This document shows, one piece after another, positions 52,742-64,000 of a stretch of DNA of 64,000 nt. The position numbers were made by a program, and so were the translations under genes. The notes beneath the pieces are model-generated. The model had not been told where the DNA came from. It did no database searches and saw only the letters and a program-made list of their open reading frames with translations. The DNA is from Rhizoctonia solani (Eukaryota > Basidiomycota > Agaricomycetes > Cantharellales > Ceratobasidiaceae), in contig NC_057383.1 of the NCBI RefSeq assembly GCF_016906535.1, positions 248,001 through 312,000 of the forward strand, in the 5' to 3' direction. Each line of letters starts with the position of its first letter. Within the stretch, counting starts at the first letter, position 1.

Positions 52742-55700
52742 TTAAAGGCTCTTGGCGGAGTCACAAGCCTTTTTCAGGCGTGACTTGTTGAAGCGTTGGA
52801 TCTCCTCTTGACTATGCTCCAGGACTTCCTTGGGTTCCCATGAATTGTCTTCTGGACCGTAACCTTTCCATTTTATCAGGTAGAACCACTTTCCCCGTTG
52901 ATGTTTTGAGTCAATGATCTGTTCAACTTCATACTCCTCCTCTCCTTCTATTGTTTCAGGGGGAGGTTGTTCCGGAAATGGTTGACTTGGTGACTTGTGG
53001 CTCTTCGATAGCAACCCAACATAGAAGACGTCATGGATTTTTAGAGTTTCTGGGAGTTCTAGGCGGTAGGCGTGGCTGGAGATTTTCTCAAGGATCTTGA
53101 AGGGACCAAGACGTTTGGGGTCCAACTTGTTTGAATTGGTCCTGAGTTCTACGTTTTTTCCATCCAGCCAGACTTTCTCTCCTATCGAGTACTCCGGTAC
53201 TGTTCCTTGGTTCCTGGTCATCCGTTCTTTGCTTAATCTGAGGGCTGACTTGGCTTCCTTCCATTCCCGGGCTAGTGTGTCTGCTACATCATCTGCCTCT
53301 GGTATGTTGGCTGGGATGTTGGAAGGGTTCATCACTGGGCTTCGTCCGTAGACCAGTTCAAAGGGTGTTTTTCCTGTTGCTGCGTGTTTGGCATTATTGT
53401 ACGCATATTCTGCCAAAGGTAACCAAGCTGCCCAATCAGAATGATTGGCTGCTACGTAGGAGCGTAGGTAAAATTCGATGAACTGGTTGACTCTTTCTGT
53501 TTGCCCATCTGACTCTGGGTGATAAGCCAAAGAGAATGCTGGTTTCACTCCAAGTTGCTGGTAAAGTGCCCTTAGGAATTTCCCCGTGAAGGTAGTTCCT
53601 CTATCCAAGACTGTTTTGACAGGTAGCCCATGGAGTTTCCAGACGTGGGTAATGAATAGATCCGCCAGACCCCTTGCTGTGACCTTCTTGGAAGTGGGAA
53701 TGAAATGGCCAAATTTGGAAAAGGAGTCTATTACCACCAGTATAGCGTCGTGACCTTGGGACTTGGGAAACTGTCGTAGACACACTCGATACCAGGGAAT
53801 TTATTCCCATTTTCTCAAATTTAAATGAAGGCAAACGGACAACATTTTCGATCACGTGACCTCGGCGCTTATATCACACGCTAAGCGCCGAGCCACGTCC
53901 CCTTCCGCGCTTACCTCAGCATACGTAGCCACCTCCACCTGATGACATCACCATGACACGTCAGTGACACGTATGCATGAGTAAGGCCGACTGCGGAGCG
54001 GGGTTCTTATTTGATTATATATTTGATATGATGTATTTGTAATTAGTCACTCTGTAGAATATATAAGGAGGCCAACCGACCATGGTAACACCCAGGTCAA
54101 TTACCTCCTGTCGCATCTCCTGTTTGTACAAGGACTTTAAGTCCAGTAACTACTTAGTCTACTCAGTTCCACGTTGCCTTAAGCGGCTTCATCACTGTAC
54201 TTAGATAGCTCGTCATTGCCCTTACAGGCTTTGTCACCGTAGTATAGTTGGTCGTTGTCGTAGGTAGCTTGCTTGTTGCCTTAAGCGACACTTACTTAGT
54301 TACCCCCGGCCGCAAGCGCCCACCTCCTCGACGTCCTTACAGACGTCCAGGACAGAAACCCTGTAATGAAGTCATAAGAGATGGTGTGGAACGGATAAGG
54401 GGGGACTTCTAGGGGTTTAAGGGCAATGACAGGGGCATGAGCGCGTCGGTTGGCTTGGCAGATAGGACAACATTCTACCCATTCCTTGGTGGTAGACTTC
54501 ATGCCAGGCCACCAGTAGTTACGACTTAGGAGTTCAAGGGTTCTTTGCTGACCTGGATGTCCTGCTAGGGGGGAGTCGTGGAATTCTCTGAGGAGTTTGT
54601 CCTTCAGGGGTTCATTGTCTGGAATTACCAATTTTCCCCGGTACCAGAGGAGGTCCTCTTCCCAGTCGTAATCTTTGTACGCCTTCCTTATTGATGGGGG
54701 AGCCTTGTCAGCATCCTTGGTCAGGAACTGGATGATGGGGTCCAGGGAGGGATCTTCCCTTAGTTTGGCGCGTACTTCTGTGACAATCTCCAGTTCTTCC
54801 TGAGATGTGTTTGCAAAGACTTCTGCTGGGAGCATGACTTCTGGTTCCGAGGGGTTGTCAACATAGTCTGCTTGTCTGGACAATGCGTCTGGCTTTCCCA
54901 ACTGTTTCCCTGGTTGGTAGTGGATTTTGAAATTGAAGTCGCTCAGGAATATGCGCCATCTTGCGTGTTGCCGGTTGAATGTCCTTGCCTGCATCCAGTA
55001 TTCTAAGTTCCGATGGTCTGTGAACACCTGTACTGGTTTATCCGTTGCCTCCAGGAATATCCTCCATTCCTCCAGTGCCTTAATAATAGCCAGGAGCTCC
55101 TTATTGTGGGTGTCATAATTAGCTTCTGCACCGGAGAAGGACTTGGACATGTAAGCAATTGGGTGAAGGCGGTTATCCTCCCCTTGTTGGCTTAGGATGG
55201 CTCCCATAGCTACTCCTGACGCATCGGTTTCCAGGTAATACGGTTGGTCAGGTTTGGAGTGGATAAGGACCGGGGACTTAGTAACCAGAGATTTCAACTC
55301 CTGAAACGCTTCCTCTTCTTGGATTTCCCACAACCATGGGGTTTCCTTTTTTGTGAGGTTGTGGAGGGGACGGGCAACCAAGCTGAAATTGGGAATGAAG
55401 CGCCTAAGGTAGTTGACAAACCCTAGGAAGGCTTGGACCTGTTTAACAGTTTTGGGCGTGGGCCAGGAAGTGACGGCCTCGATCTTCTTTTGGTCCATTG
55501 AGAACCCAGCTGGGGAAATGATGATGCCAAGGTAATCTACTGTTGTAACATGGAAGTGGCACTTAGAGAGTTTACAGAACAGCTGATTCCTCAATAGCCG
55601 TGATAGGACCTCCCTGACATGGGTTGGGTGGTCCTTGGGGTCTTCCAAGAAGATCAGGATGTCATCCAAGTAGATAACCACAGTGACGTTGATGAGGTCC

Positions 55701-56746
55701 CTAAACAGATCGTTCATGAAGTGTTGGAACGCTGCGGGGGCATTGGTAAGACCAAAGGGCATCACTAGGTACTTGAATAGGCCGTATTTAGTCCTAAAAG
55801 CTGTCTTCCATTCGTCACCTTCTTTGATCTGAACGTTATTATATCCCCAGCGTAAGTCCAATTTCGTGAAGACCTTGGCATGCCTAAGTTTAGCCATGAG
55901 GTCGTCCTGCCTTGGTAAGGGATATACGTTCTTATGGGTAACGTCATTCAACTTCCTGTAATCAACAACCAGCCTGAGGGAACCGTTGGCCTTTTTGACA
56001 AACATTACTGGAGCACCGGCAGAGGAGGTACTAGGACGGATTTTGCCCGTGGCCAGTTCTTCATCAATGTGCTGCTTCAGCGCTCTTGATTCTGCGTCGG
56101 TCATTCCGTAAATTGGCCCTGGGGAAAGTTTGGCATCAGGAACAAGGTCTATTGCAATATTGTATTCCCTGTGAGGGGGTAGGACCTTAAATTCTTCTTT
56201 GCCAAATACTTTAGCAAACTCATGGTACTGAGGGGGAAGGTCTGCTAAAGGATCTGGGTCCGCTTCTTCCTTGGAGGCAATCTGTGCTTGTTCAGGGAAG
56301 GTGATTAGTCCCTGCTGCCAGTCAATAAGGGGAGCTTCTGCCGTTAACCAAGTCATGCCAAGGATTGCCGGGGTGTTGCCAATGGGGCAAACAAGAAAAG
56401 GTATGGAGTGGGTGTGACCATTGGCTGAAACTGTGATGTGGACCTGGTGCCAAATGCAACCAGTCTGGGAAATGGTACCATCTAACATTCTCACAACTCG
56501 TGGATTTTTGAGTTGGGTTTTTGGGATTTTGTATTTTTCCACAATCAAGGGGGAAATGAAGTTCAACGTGGCTCCTGAGTCTATTAGTGTTTTCAAAGGT
56601 TCTGCCGGGAAGTTCTGGACATATAGATCGATGAAGAGCAGTGGTTTTTTATTTGAATCTAGTCCTAGATTTACAAATTTGATTCTATCTATATTGTCCT
56701 TGTTAGTCAGGGGCTTGGCAGCAGTCCTCGACTTCAATCTTTTCCC
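52742..56746 (-). pseudogene. A5 Pol polyprotein, interrupted in integrase
   Basis: Open in the -1 frame from the slip site TTTTCCC (56740-56746, plus strand) through protease LIDSGATLNF (near 56580), RT with VVIYLDDILIF (near 55660-55685), RNase H LETDASG (near 55220) and integrase zinc motif to SYDFITGF (near 54370), where a solo LTR cuts in. The frame resumes at 53766 with PKSQGHDAILVVID, SDGQTERVNQ and chromodomain WFYLIKWKGYGPEDNSWEP, ending at TAA 52742-52744. Apart from the LTR there is no stop and the catalytic residues are kept. Confidence 0.92.
53772..54354 (+). repeat. Solo LTR, family C, in A5 integrase
   Basis: 583 bp, TGTCGTAGACAC...GTCCAGGACA, flanked by GAAAC (53767-53771 and 54355-54359). 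It contains the CACGTG module at 53850-53872 (GATCACGTGACC...). The last residues of the long pol open frame that reads into it are not real coding sequence. Confidence 0.95.
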
Positions 56747-57977
56747 AAACCCTCTTCTTCTGCCACCTTGGCAACCTCCTTAATCGTGGCTTTCCAGCCG
56801 TTGGGGCACTGTTTGATCCCGTGGCCCTTTTGACCGCACTTGACGCAAAGTCCTGATGCGCGGCAACAATCCCGTTCCTCCGGAGTGACATAATTGGGGT
56901 CCTCGGATAGGCGGACCCTGGTGGTGGTAGTGGAGGTGGCCACGGTGGCCGGGGACTTGGCTGGTGCCTTTTTAGGGCGATTCTCCTCATTTTTGCGGCG
57001 GATATTGTCAATTTTAATGGCCGCTGCAAAGATGGCTTCAAGGTTGTCCGGGATGCTATCCTTGGTAGACAGCAGTTCCTTGACCTTCCAGTGAAGGCCG
57101 CGCGTGAATTGGGCAATATAGGCCTCCTTGTTCCAATCAAGTTCCGCCATGAGATTGCGGAATTTGGTGACATACTCAGCCGTGGTTGTGGTCTGAGTTA
57201 GCGCGGCAATCTTTCTGGCGGCAGCCCTCTTGGCATCGGGATCTGCAAAGGCTTCCTTAAATTTGGCGGTTAAGGCCGTTATGGTGGTAGGGGGATTTCC
57301 CTTGCCCTTGATGATTGTCCCAATGATGGGGAGTGCCCAGTCGGCAGCTTTGTCTGTCATGTGGTATAGGATCCACACAACCATCTGTTCCTCCTCGTCA
57401 AATTGATCACGATGGAGGGCTACCCAGAGCATCATCCTATCCAGCCATTGGGTGGCTTTTTGGCCCCTGACTTCTCCCTTGTAAGGATCTGGGAGGTCCA
57501 TCTTGGGGCGCTTCACGCTGGACCCCGTGTCAAAGGGGGTAAGGGAGCTGAGGCTCCTAGGCGTGCTGCAAGGCTCTTTTTTGGGGCGTCTGGGCTCCTC
57601 TTCTTCCTCTGAATCGAACCCTGTTCCTCTTGATGGCCTGAAAGGGGCCTTGAGCCCAGGCCTAACCGTGCCTGGAGTGTGTGCTTCCCCCCTGAGTGGG
57701 TAGGAGGGGTAACAGGCCCAGTCGATGGGCCAGGCTTGGCTTGGGCTCCGCCCTGGTCCTTGTTGCCAACAAGGTTGTTGGTCTCCTTGCATATGGCTTT
57801 GAGCTCAGAGAGCTGTTGGCCTTGAGAGTGGATTTGGGCCTGCAAGGACCCAACTTGGCTGGTGAGGGTTTTGATAGCCTCAAAGAGAGAGGCAAGGGTC
57901 GGCTCCGGTTCCATTCCAGGCAAGTGTTGCGGAGGGGGTGATGGGCCGCGAGAGGGTGGTTGGGAGTGGGTTGCCAC
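56734..57977 (-). pseudogene. A5 gag, frameshifted
   Basis: GTG at 57975-57977 begins ATHSQPPSRGPSPPPQHLPG. A run of six C on the plus strand (57687-57692) is one base off relative to A1 and shifts the frame, as in A4. The capsid and zinc knuckle CVKCGQKGHGIKQC continue in the other frame to the stop at 56734. The heptamer GGGAAAA lies just before that stop. Confidence 0.87.
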
Positions 57978-58431
57978 GGAACGTTGACTGGATCAACTGA
58001 GAGGACGGGAGTAGGGGTGAGGGACGCCAGAGCGTGTGGATGGAATTTCTGAGACGGCGTGGGGAGTAGGTGCCTGATGCAGGACTTATGAGCGGTTTTT
58101 ATGCAAGGTGTTATTTGCTAACTCCTTGCGTCAAGTACCTAGCGTTGAACAATCCCTACAGCAAATCAACAGATCTAGCAATCGTGATATGAGCGGGTTT
58201 TTTGCAAGCGGGTATTTCAGCTGTCTAGGAGCGCTACTTGCAGAGTTCCGGCGAAACTTGTGATATGCGGGCGATTAGACACCGTCTGCCTTGTAGCAAT
58301 TTGGTACTATCTGGGACCAACAACTTTTTGATTATTCTAGTCAAAAGGGGAGTCCGTTCAGATATTTTCCCTCGTGCTAGTACAGGGGCGCTTCTTGTTG
58401 TCAATCAAGCCTACACAAGTTGATTTTACAA

Positions 58432-58991
58432 TGTTGTACACCACTGTAATGTGGGTACTTGCTAGTGGCGGGCGCTTAAGGCCGTAACTACTACAACACT
58501 GCTTATCTAATCTACTGTATCTAAGGCTATACTTCTGGTTGCGTAAGGCAACGTTCTACTATCTACTGGCAAAGGGGGCTTAGCCCAGGAGGTGTGGTGA
58601 GTGTAATAAGCGGGGTTAACTTCTGAACTACTGGGGGCCGGCTACTTAGCTGGCTGGGGATGTTCCTCCTCAATGGTATGAGACAAGGTAAAATCGACTT
58701 GGGGTCTCCAAGCGATTTCCCTGCTGTATATATAGACAAAGCATACTATCTACATGGTCTGTGCGTGTGAGGGAAAGAAGTACAGAGGACAAATGAGAAG
58801 CATGCTGCGGGCTGCGCAGAAGCGTGGATTTCTCCTAAGCGCCCTTGGCACGGCATCTTGGCGCGGCATCTTGGCATAATAAGCGCCGAGATCATGTGAT
58901 CAAAAAAGTAAAGATAAAGAGTCCGTAAAAAATACTAAAAATAATAGAAAATTCGGGCGATTCTGATGGTATAGTTAAGGAGGTTATAACA
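58432..58991 (-). repeat. 5' LTR of A5
   Basis: 560 bp. The sense sequence after the LTR (TTGTAAAATCAACTTG, 58416-58431) is complementary, with one mismatch, to CAAGTCGATTTT in the LTR near 58690: the same self-priming layout as A1 and A4. Confidence 0.94.
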
Positions 58992-59596
58992 CGCGGGCGC
59001 TTGTGGCCGTGTGACTATTACAGGGAACCGCTTAAGGCGGTGATGGACTGCCCTACAACATCTAGCTACTAAACAATGATGACCAAGGCCGTAAGGGCAA
59101 TGGCTAACTACGTATGTACAGTGGAGTTGACGCTTAAGGTGTGTATCTAAGTAGTTCTTACTAGGCTGTAAGGCCCTTGTACAGTGTGTGATGCAACAAG
59201 AGGTAATTGACCTGGGTGTTACCATGGTTGGTTGGCCTCCTTATATATTCTATGGATGAACTAATTACAAATACATTATATGCAATACTGTATCAAATAA
59301 GAACCCCGCTCTGCAGTTGGCCTTACTCATGCATACGTGTCACTGACATGTCATGATGACGTCATAGGTGGAGGTGGCTATGTGTGATGAGTAAGCGCAG
59401 GTGGGGACGTGGCTTGGCGCTTAGCGTATGATATAAGCGCCGAGGTCACGTGATCGAAAAGGTAGTCCGTTTGTCTTTGTTTAAATTTGAGAAAATAGGA
59501 ATAAATTCCCTGGTATTGGTTGTGTCTACAACAGCTTCTATGCCTTGCAGAGTAGATGAATTGTTTGAGAGGAAGAATGGTAACACAAGCTACTAG

Positions 59597-59852
59597 TTGT
59601 ATTTTATAATCTCATTATTCTATTTAACTGTTTCTGTGTGCTTTTATTGCAATCACTCAATGGCAAACATTCCCAAAAAAGAAATGCACTGCCACTCAGG
59701 GAATATTTGTGCTCTATGTCTATCAAATATTTATATTTCTCTGCCATTCTTTTTATATAAATTTGAGAGGATATTTCAACTGTAACTTACTAAGTGAGCT
59801 AAGGGATACAGGCACGCAATTACAAGCTGGAGGGCTTGCACTGTGAAATTGG
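59597..59852 (+). other. 3' flank of the Tc1-type gene
   Basis: AT-rich sequence after the transposase stop with no further gene. The transposon's terminal inverted repeat probably lies here or beyond the retroposed insert, but the partner end is not in the window. Confidence 0.4.
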
Positions 59853-59867
59853 TCACGTGTGCAATAC

Positions 59868-60219
59868 TTTTTTTTTGATACAATTTATTACTCGGACCCG
59901 AACGCATGGTCGGACACCGAGGCTCAGATAGAGCGAGGCTACATACAAAGCAGCAGACAGAGGGGATGGGAGCTGAGAACGGGAGGGGAACACACAGAGC
60001 GGGTGAGACTACACGACATAAAGAGGGCCTGACAGAACCAGAGCTCTGCGAGCACAAACTAATGCGGGCGGGGTGGGAACAGGGTAAGAGAGCAGAGAAG
60101 AGGGAGGAGCAGACATCATGCGCAGCACGCGCACTCAACGGGGGAAAACATATATGTACAAGTCGAGCATAGATCACCGGGGGGGGGGCACCATAGAGGG
60201 CAGGCATCGAGGGGGGGAA
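59868..60219 (-). mobile_element. Poly(A)-tailed retroposed sequence, 352 bp
   Basis: Read on the minus strand it ends with AATAAA (59884-59889), a short gap and nine A (59868-59876). Perfect 15-bp direct repeats TCACGTGTGCAATAC flank it (59853-59867 and 60220-60234). Poly(A), polyadenylation signal and a long target duplication are marks of LINE-machinery insertion. The body is pyrimidine-rich in sense and unrecognised: SINE, LINE 3' end or retrocopy of an RNA. Confidence 0.85.
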
Positions 60220-60234
60220 TCACGTGTGCAATAC

Positions 60235-60511
60235 GTTTTTGGGCTACTGTAGACAATCATCATTGCGACCCTAACGCGGACCCTAAAGGTTTTGCTGTGT
60301 GGTGGTCTATTGATACCAATATGCAACCAGTTGTAGTATTGAGCCTACGTGGCAGCACCGACCATTTTAGTACATAACTCCGACGCTTTCAACCTAGCAA
60401 ATCACATGCTCATCGGAGCTTGGTAGGAGAGAAGAATTAACCTTATCCGACCGTTTGACTCCCAAAAATCAGGGCAAACGGCCTTTTTCATCCTCGCATC
60501 ATAAAGACCCG
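60235..60511 (+). promoter_or_regulatory. Upstream region of the TPR gene
   Basis: 277 bp between the retroposed insert and the first ATG. Contains a pyrimidine-rich stretch just before the ATG (CCTTTTTCATCCTCGCATC) and the inverted words CCGACCGTTTG/CAAACGG (about 60448-60482). No clear TATA box. Confidence 0.4.
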
Positions 60512-63500
60512 ATGGCCAGCAGTAAAGGGGTTCTCAGCGCTAGCAGCATTGTAAGGTGTATCGATCGCCTTCATTTGTACTGTGTGTAATCAAGGATCCA
60601 CAGGGAAAACTACGAGACGAAGTTATAAACACTCCAGATGAAGTCGAGCATACAAAGGGCGATATTTTGTTGAGACAATTGGATTCAGCTCCTGATTCAC
60701 CAATGAATAATATGGGTATGAACAAAAGTACTCACAGAGAGCTCTGTTTGCCAGCTGATCTGCCAAGCAACAGGACACGAACAATTATCCATCATAGGGA
60801 CCCTATATCAGCTCAGATATCGAAGATTGAAAAACCTGGACGACATCTCAAAGGCCATCAAGTATCACAGCAAGGCATTGGATCTAACTACAGCCGAAGG
60901 TCTGGATCTGCCAGAGAGATGCACGAGTTTGGGGGTATCATACAGGGACCGATACAAACACATACACGACTTGGTAGACCTAGTCAAGGCAATCGAGTGC
61001 AAGACTCGTGCACTCCAGCTTACCCCTGATGGCCACTCAGACTTGCCAGACCGGCTTTTCAATCTGGGGTTGTCACTTAGAGATCGGTATAAGCACCTGG
61101 ACGACCTGGCGGACCTAGCCAAGGCAATCGACTACTTCACTCGTGCAATCAAACTCATTTCTAACGGCCATCCCGAATTACCAGACTGGCATGTCTGCCT
61201 AGGTACTTCATATACCGACCTTTATGAATTCACGGGTAAGCTGGCGGATATCACAAAGGCAATCGAATACAATACGCGCGCAACCCAGCTCACTCCTGAT
61301 AAGCATCCATCCTTGCCCCAACGGCATGAAACTCTGGGGGTATCATACGGTAATCGCTATAAACGCATGGGAAACCTGGGGGACTTAGAGAAAACATTCG
61401 AATGCTTCACTCGTGCGCTCGAACTCACTCCTGACGGCCACCCTGACTTGCCAACTCGGCATACCAATCTGGGTGCGTCATACAAGGAACGATACAAACG
61501 CATGAAGAACCCGGCGGACCTAACCAAGGCCATCGAATGTAACATTTGCGCGCTAGAACTAACCACTTATGACCATCCAGGCTTACCAGACCGGCATACT
61601 AATCTGGGAGTTTCATACATGGATCGATATAAATGCGTGGGCGACCCTACAGACCTATCTAAGGCAATTGAATGCTACACGCGTGCACTCGAGCTCACTC
61701 CTGATGGCCACCCATCCTTGGCAGACCGACATGCCAGTCTAGGAGTGCCATATACCGATCGATACCGGCGTATGGGCGACGTGTCGGACCTGGCCAAGGC
61801 CATCGAATGCAAAACTCGGGCACTCGAACTTACTCCTGACGGCCATCCATCCTTGCCAGACCGACATACCAGTCTAGGAGTGTCATACACCGATCAATAT
61901 CAACGTACGGGAGACCTGGCAGACCTGGTCAGGGCTCTTGAATACAACACTCATGCACTGAGCCTCACTCCTGAGGGCCACCCACGCTTGCCAATCCGGC
62001 ATGCTAATCTGGGGGTGTCATACGGGAATCGATATCAACGCCTCGGTGACCTAGCAGACCTAGCGAAGACAATCGAATGCTTCACCCGTGCGCTCGATCT
62101 CACGCCCGAGGGCCATCCAAACCTGGCGGACCAGCATACTGGTCTGGGGGCGTCATACCGGGATCGATATCAACGCATGGGAGAGATGGAGGATCTGGTC
62201 AAGGCGATTGAATGCTTCATTCGTGCACTCGACCTCACTCCTAAAAATCACCCAGACTTATCACGTCGACATGGGAATCTAGGGATATCATACACCGATC
62301 TATATAAACGAACGGGCGAGATGGCAGACTTATCAAAGGCAATCAAATGCGAGATACGTGCACTTGAACTCACTCCTGATGGCCATCCAGGCTTACGAGA
62401 CCGGCATACCGGTCTAGGGGTGTCGTACAACGAACGATACAAACGCATGGGCGATCTTGAGAGCCTGGCAAAAGCGATTGAACACAACAATCGTGCACTC
62501 GAGCTCACTCCTGATGACCACCCATCCTTGCCTAGTCGGCACGCCAATCTGGGTATATCATATACTGATCGATATAAACGCATGGGCGATCTTGAGAGTC
62601 TGGCAAAAGCGATTGAACACAACGATCGCGCACTCGAGCTCACTCCCGATGACCATTCATCCTTGCCTAGCCGACATGCCAATCTAGGCATATCATACAC
62701 CGATCGATATAAACGCATGGGCGAGATCGTGGATCTAGTCAAGGCAACCAAACACAACAGTCGTGCACTCGAACTCACTCCTGAAGGCCATCCATCCTTG
62801 CCTAGCCGGTATGCCAATCTGGGCATGTCATACGCCGATCGATATCAGCGCATAGGCGACCTGGCGGATCTGGTCAAAGCAATCGAATGCGCCGCCCGCG
62901 CACGCGTTCTTACTCCTGAAGGTCATTCAGACTTGCCAGAACGGTATGCCGACTTGGGGACGTTATGCAGAGATCGGTACAGACGCATGGGCGACTTGTT
63001 GGACCTGGCGCTCGCAATTGAATGCGATACTCGCGCAATTGACCTCACTCCTGAAGGCCACCCTAGCTTGCCGGGCCGACACGCCAATCTAGGGATCTCA
63101 TACGGCGAAAGGCAGCGACGCACAGGCAAGCTGGAGGAGCTTTCGAAGGCAATCGAATGCTTCACTCGTGCACTGGATCTAATTCCTGATGACCATCCAA
63201 AATTGCCAGACTTGCATCAAAGCCTGGGAACGTCATATCGGGATCGTTATAAACGCGTTGGAGACACGGCAGATCTCATTAAGGCTATCGAATCCAGTAC
63301 TCGTGCGTTGGACCTCACCCCCAATGACCATTCAGCCTTGGCAAACCGGTATGCTAATCTAGGGGTGTCTTATACTGATCGATATGAACTCATGGGTGAC
63401 CCGGTGGACCTATCAAAGGCAATCGAGTTCAGCACTCATGCACTTGAGCTCACCCCTCTCGGCCACCCCGATTTATCCAAACGCCACTTCCATTGGGCCG

Positions 63501-64000
63501 GTCTTTCACATCTCCGGTACCAACACACCTATGATTACTCTTACCTTGCTGCATCTATTGGGTTCTTTCGCAAGTCCACCCAGCTTCTTAATGGAACTCC
63601 ACGCGTAGTATTCGGCCATGCCCGCCAGTGGGCCAGCCTTGCTTCCAAACATTCTTACCTTAGCCCCATCGAAGCCTTTCAAGCAACGATCGACCTTCTC
63701 CCTCATTACATCTGTCTTGACTCTACTAGTACTCAGCGGTATCATGATTTGCATTTTCTAGGTCAGAACCTCGCTGTACGAGCTGCTTCTGCTGCCATTC
63801 AGTTCTTCAAGTACAGTCTAGCAATGGAGTGGCTGGAGCATGCACGATGTGTGATATGGAACCAGAGTCTGATGCTTCGCGCTCCTTTAGATGACCTAAG
63901 AGCTTCTCACCGCGACCTTGCCTCCCAGCTAGAGCACATCAGCAACCAGCTTCATCTTGCCAGTTCGGATACTTACATTCCAGAGCATCGTCATCGCCTG
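60512..64000 (+). CDS. TPR-repeat protein, probably TPR-CHAT type; 3' end outside window
   Basis: Model: exon 1 60512-60550 (ATG, MASSKGVLSASSI), intron 60551-60603 (GTAAGG...CCACAG), exon 2 60604-60715, intron 60716-60773 (GTATGA, branch CTGAT, AACAG), exon 3 from 60774 open to the edge. Phases agree, giving ...SPMNNMGHEQLSIIG.... From 60830 to 63529 there are 20 tandem repeats of exactly 45 residues, about GDLADLAKAIE / RALELTPDGHPSLP / RHANLGVSY / DRYKRM, the helical repeat of fungal TPR arrays. Next come SYLAASIGFFRKSTQLL and EWLEHARCVIWNQSLMLRAPLD, a block I know from agaricomycete proteins with a C-terminal CHAT (caspase-like) domain; that domain would begin beyond the window. It is the only intact host-type gene here. 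Role, by family: repeat-mediated sensing coupled to a protease; function in fungi is not settled. Confidence 0.8.

Larger units (their letters stand above)
52171..58991 (-). mobile_element. Element A5: complete Ty3/gypsy chromodomain retrotransposon with an LTR in pol
   Basis: LTRs 52171-52730 and 58432-58991 (560 bp each), target duplication CGCGG (52166-52170 and 58992-58996). Gag has a frameshift and integrase is split by a solo LTR. About nine LTR differences were seen, eight of them transitions at CpG. Confidence 0.95.
52136..59533 (-). repeat. Solo LTR, family C, split by element A5
   Basis: Pieces 52136-52170 and 58997-59533 join to 572 bp, the length of the C3 LTR. Outer duplication GCTTC lies in the Tc1-type gene; inner duplication CGCGG belongs to A5. 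Confidence 0.95.
51981..59596 (+). pseudogene. Tc1-type transposase C-terminus, split by an LTR and element A5
   Basis: PDMNPIKNILALLDHNV...LPWDLAELWVAVKEEWDKF...IIEALYAS (51981-52135) continues after the insertion as MPCRVDELFERKNGNTSY, stop at 59594-59596. The NPIEN block, WxAVxEEW and the SMPxRV ending are typical of Tc1/mariner DD34E enzymes. The catalytic Glu of NPIEN is Lys (AAG), and everything upstream is missing, cut by the end of a family-A LTR at 51980. The insertion left GCTTC on both sides (52131-52135 and 59534-59538). Confidence 0.85.

Noticed and set aside
59906..60207. Protein genes in the 352-bp insert
   Set aside because: Overlapping frames on both strands with no domain; the unit is better explained as a retroposed RNA.
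60556..61029. A plus-strand open frame (157 codons) at the start of the TPR gene
   Set aside because: It begins inside the first intron and ends by running out of frame in the repeats. The spliced model with two canonical short introns joins the ATG at 60512 to the TPR frame.
60865..63754. Several minus-strand open frames with Arg/Ser-rich repeated proteins
   Set aside because: They mirror the 135-bp repeats of the plus-strand TPR gene and have no start or domain of their own.

Overview
The window is a repeat-rich fungal chromosome segment. Chromodomain Ty3/gypsy elements, a Plavaka (CACTA-like) transposase, a Tc1-type fragment, 50-80 bp introns and a long TPR protein of the TPR-CHAT type point to an agaricomycete basidiomycete. 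A Rhizoctonia-like genome is my best guess, by recall of family style and not by a search. About 60 of the 64 kb is transposable-element sequence; the only plausible host gene that looks alive is at the right edge.

Layout. 1-9.2 kb: element B (its 5' part only, minus strand) with complete gypsy element A1 (1496-7756) inserted in its leader. 9.2-16.4 kb: a different gypsy polyprotein (element F, plus strand), decayed. 16.7-18.8 kb: broken Plavaka transposase. 21.25-29.1 kb: an intron-containing remnant of an Mtr4/Dob1-type RNA helicase gene, split by complete element A4 (22414-28655). 29.96-34.4 kb: solo LTRs of four families nested inside one another. 34.4-35.8 kb: solo LTR of family B. 35.86-50.49 kb: a family-A LTR split by element C2, which is itself broken by two solo LTRs and by complete element C3 inside its 5' LTR. 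50.5-52 kb: LTR pieces and a 173-bp tRNA-like unit. 51.98-59.6 kb: a Tc1-type transposase end split by a family-C LTR, split by element A5, split by another family-C LTR. 59.87-60.22 kb: a poly(A)-tailed retroposed sequence with a 15-bp target duplication. 60.5-64 kb: TPR-repeat gene, running off the window.

Insertion boundaries were set by TG...CA ends plus matching 5-bp target duplications, which fixes the order of insertion events. Families A (LTR about 560 bp) and C (LTR about 572-592 bp) share a pol with a C-terminal chromodomain, a G-run polypurine tract next to the 3' LTR, a CACGTG-centred promoter module, a primer-binding site complementary to their own LTR (Tf1-like self-priming), and mostly a GGGAAAA heptamer just before the gag stop with pol in the -1 frame. 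Differences between paired LTRs and many inactivating substitutions are C-to-T or G-to-A changes at CpG, usually TpCpG, which resembles basidiomycete RIP-type mutation. All positions, translations and comparisons were made by eye; no alignment or database search was run.
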